Positions 61,960 through 64,000 of a DNA stretch of 64,000 bases are shown here, piece after piece (within the stretch, counting starts at the first letter, position 1; every line of letters begins with the position of its first letter). The DNA is from Salivita marina (GTDB lineage: Bacteria; Pseudomonadota; Gammaproteobacteria; Pseudomonadales; Azotimanducaceae): NCBI GenBank assembly GCA_038144425.1, contig JAYQNS010000003.1, positions 186,001 through 250,000 of the forward strand. The letters run 5' to 3'. The notes under the pieces were generated by a model, which worked only from the letters and a program-made list of their open reading frames with translations, searched no databases and was not told the DNA's origin. The position numbers and the translations under genes were made by a program.

Positions 61960-64000
61960 GCGGGAATCAGCTTCAGCACCTTCGTGGTGGCCTTTTCCAC
62001 CGCCTCCCGGCTGTACAGCAGGGGGCGACTTTCCAGCGTCGCCCAGGGATCAAGCAGGTCTCCGTAGTGGGGGCTTTCCTGAACGCCGCTTTGCCCCGGG
62101 GCATTGGTCATGCGCGCTTCGTCCCAATTGCCGACATCGAGCACCATGCGCCAGGACGCTCCGGAGCGAACCCTATAGTCCTCCCCAAAGCTCGTGTTAT
62201 TCACCGTATAGGACGACCCCCCGAGGGCCTTCGACGGCAGGCTCCAGGCCGCCGCCGCAGGGCTCACCTCGGCCAGGGGATGGGTGAAATTCATGGTGTG
62301 GAGCGCGCCCCAACGCCAGCGCGCCGGGTCCGCGCCAAGGCGAGCCACGGCGTCCTCCCAGGCGTCGGCGAGGCTTCCTTCGAAGAGGCCCTGGAGGCGC
62401 GGCTCCCGGACTTCCAAACGTTCAAGGGCCGCTCGCGTATCGACTCGGGGGAAAGCGTCGGCCAGGGCCGGGGCTTCGCTGGCGACCAAGGCCCGGCGCC
62501 AATGATCGGTGAACCACAGCTGGAAAAGCGCAGCCGCGGCAGAATCGGCGTTTAGGACGCCGTCAAAATCCTCTAAAAGACCAAAGGCACGGCGGGCCTT
62601 ATCCCCCCTGGGGCGGGGCCAGGCGCTGAGGGCGGCGCTGGCACGGCGAGCCAGCACGGAGGTGAAGTCCCGCTGCAGGGCAAGGCTATCCTCCAGTCGG
62701 TGGGGCGGCGCGCTGCTAAGCACCTCCTCGATACGCGCAATGCGCCAGGGGGCGGTCCATTCGTAACCGACCCGCACCGTATCCATGGGAAAGTCTTCCG
62801 GAAGCGTGAGATTGTTCGCCGTGGCGTACCAACCTTTCTCCGGATTCAACACCTCCGGCATGTCGCTCATAGGGTGGTAGTCCGCCCACTCGTAGCGCCC
62901 ATCCCCGGGTACGGGGAGGAGGCCGTCATAGTTCACGCGCCGTGGCAAAAGGCCGGCGGGCTTATAGCCAATGTTGCCGTCGACATCGGCGTAAACCTGG
63001 TTTTCCGAGGGCGCCCCCCAGCGGTTGAGGGCCGCCACGAAGCCCCGCCAATTGGACGCGCGCATGTACTCGATGGACCCGAAGTAGGGCGCCATCCCCG
63101 GCTCAAGCCAAGCCGCGCGCACCACCCAGAGACGATCATCTTCCTCGAAGATCACCGGCCCGTGGCGCGTAAAGGCAAGGGAGACGGACACCGGAGCCGC
63201 GCCGCGCACCGCAATGGTAGTTTCAACGCGCTCCAGAGGTTCCCAGCGGTCTTGGTAGCGGTAGCGATCGCCGTCTCGGTTGTAGAAGAGGAGGTCCTCT
63301 TGGTCCATCGCGAAGATGGTCAGCCCAAAGGCGATGCGTTCGTTATGGCCAATGGAGATCCCCGGTAACGCAGGCTCCCCGGCACCGATCACATTAAGGT
63401 CCGGCGCATTTAGGTGCGCGATATAGCGGAGCGAAGGCAGGGCATGGCTCCGGTGAGGATCGTCCGCGAGGATAGGGCGCCCGGTCGCGCTTCGCTCCGG
63501 GGCGACCACCCAGTTGTTGGACCCCGCCGAGCGCAGATTCCGGACCCGCGCTTCGAGAGGCTCCTGAGTCAGGGCGAGCTGATCGCCGCTGCGCTGAAAT
63601 TTTACGGCACTCGTGGCCAGCAGGTAGCTGTCCAACACACCCTCGGGAACGCTGCAGGGATCAAGCCCCTCGGGCACGGAGGGCAAATGGGGGGGTTCGA
63701 GGGGACTGCGCAGCTGATCCTCCGCGAGCGCGCCCCGGCACGCACTGCGGGCCCGGGCCACTTCGCTGATCACGTTGCGCCATAGGCCGTGGCTTCGAAT
63801 GCGCACCACGTCTTCCGCCGCCCAGCGCGCCGGACGATAGTCTAGGGCCTTGAACTCCGAGGGGAGGCGGCTGGGGTCCGCCTCCGTTAGGGCGACGAAG
63901 GCGTTGATACCGGCCACGAAAGCTTCCGCAATGGCCTGCGCGTCAGAACCGTAGGCTAACCATTCCCGAAACAGGCTGCCGCGGTAGAGAAACTGCCGCG
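61953..64000 (-). CDS. Penicillin-acylase-family amidase (5' partial)
   Basis: An Ntn-hydrolase precursor that enters from beyond base 64000. The frame is open to the window end and upstream codons read as family sequence (FLYRGSLFREW). The new N-terminus of the beta subunit would be the Ser of SAGSNNWVVAPERS, cut out by autoproteolysis. Other family blocks are ILADDPHRSHALPSLRYIAH and AFGLTIFAMDQEDLLFYNRD. Such exported enzymes cleave penicillins, acyl-homoserine lactones or other N-acyl amides; specificity cannot be told. The signal peptide is not visible in the window. Confidence 0.88.
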   Translation of the reverse strand, partial: RQFLYRGSLFREWLAYGSDAQAIAEAFVAGINAFVALTEADPSRLPSEFKALDYRPARWAAEDVVRIRSHGLWRNVISEVARARSACRGALAEDQLRSPLEPPHLPSVPEGLDPCSVPEGVLDSYLLATSAVKFQRSGDQLALTQEPLEARVRNLRSAGSNNWVVAPERSATGRPILADDPHRSHALPSLRYIAHLNAPDLNVIGAGEPALPGISIGHNERIAFGLTIFAMDQEDLLFYNRDGDRYRYQDRWEPLERVETTIAVRGAAPVSVSLAFTRHGPVIFEEDDRLWVVRAAWLEPGMAPYFGSIEYMRASNWRGFVAALNRWGAPSENQVYADVDGNIGYKPAGLLPRRVNYDGLLPVPGDGRYEWADYHPMSDMPEVLNPEKGWYATANNLTLPEDFPMDTVRVGYEWTAPWRIARIEEVLSSAPPHRLEDSLALQRDFTSVLARRASAALSAWPRPRGDKARRAFGLLEDFDGVLNADSAAAALFQLWFTDHWRRALVASEAPALADAFPRVDTRAALERLEVREPRLQGLFEGSLADAWEDAVARLGADPARWRWGALHTMNFTHPLAEVSPAAAAWSLPSKALGGSSYTVNNTSFGEDYRVRSGASWRMVLDVGNWDEARMTNAPGQSGVQESPHYGDLLDPWATLESRPLLYSREAVEKATTKVLKLIPAQ

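Noticed and set aside
1..64000. CRISPR arrays, insertion sequences, prophage genes, rRNA
   Set aside because: No direct-repeat arrays, transposase or integrase motifs or rRNA sequence were seen.
1..64000. Abundance of CTAG and CCTAGG words
   Set aside because: They looked frequent by eye, but a rough count of CCTAGG was close to that expected for this base composition.

Overview
The window looks like chromosomal DNA of a GC-rich, aerobic, heterotrophic gammaproteobacterium, probably marine. The gene content supporting this is a CYP153-type alkane hydroxylase, a Baeyer-Villiger monooxygenase, several acyl-CoA enzymes, ETF plus ETF-quinone oxidoreductase, a GspE-M type II secretion block, a SapC-family protein, an alkyl sulfatase and a UGSC-family selenoprotein. 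I would guess the Halieaceae (OM60/NOR5) or a close relative, but no marker in the window proves it. There is no prophage, insertion sequence or CRISPR array. Genes are tightly packed, with many ATGA or TAATG junctions and several convergent gene pairs overlapping at their 3' ends.

Layout. 1-3.4 kb: end of an alkyl sulfatase, then exported proteins of unknown role, an exported-type methyltransferase and a lipoprotein. 3.3-5.0 kb: acyl-CoA synthetase interrupted by one TAA. 5.16 kb: tRNA-Leu(TAA), followed by two AT-richer genes (membrane protein, cupin). 6.8-9.3 kb: CYP153 / PhyH dioxygenase / small-protein operon. 9.4-11.7 kb: LysE exporter, GST, HMG-CoA lyase. 11.6-13.9 kb: divergent response regulator and soluble histidine kinase. 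13.9-17.2 kb: marR-emrA-emrB drug-efflux operon. 17.3-25 kb: CaiB-type CoA-transferase, rmuC, M61 peptidase, EAL-HDOD protein, SapC and an MFS carrier.

25-29.4 kb holds a compact five-gene operon: murein transglycosylase, acyl-CoA thioesterase, histidine phosphatase, a UGSC-family protein whose U is an in-frame TGA (selenocysteine), and its partner protein. 29.5-37.3 kb: DUF1295 protein, Baeyer-Villiger monooxygenase, ThDP enzyme, alcohol dehydrogenase, glutathione reductase, DUF429 protein. 37.4-44.5 kb: GPH-family symporter, alkaline phosphatase, AGCS amino-acid symporter, SppA, MAPEG protein. 44.5-47.5 kb: murF, moaA, DUF1285. 47.5-51.2 kb: the electron-transfer hub, ETF-QO divergent from etfBA. 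51.2-53.2 kb: pyrB and a LysR regulator. 53.2-60.8 kb: gspEFGHIJKLM, then an acyl-CoA dehydrogenase and a penicillin-acylase-family hydrolase cut by the window end.

Much of the window fits one theme: oxidation of hydrocarbons, ketones and branched acids to acyl-CoAs, whose dehydrogenase electrons pass through ETF and ETF-QO to quinone. A second theme is sequence quality. Five genes are each repaired by adding one G or C to a G/C run of four or five, which looks more like systematic homopolymer undercalling than gene decay.
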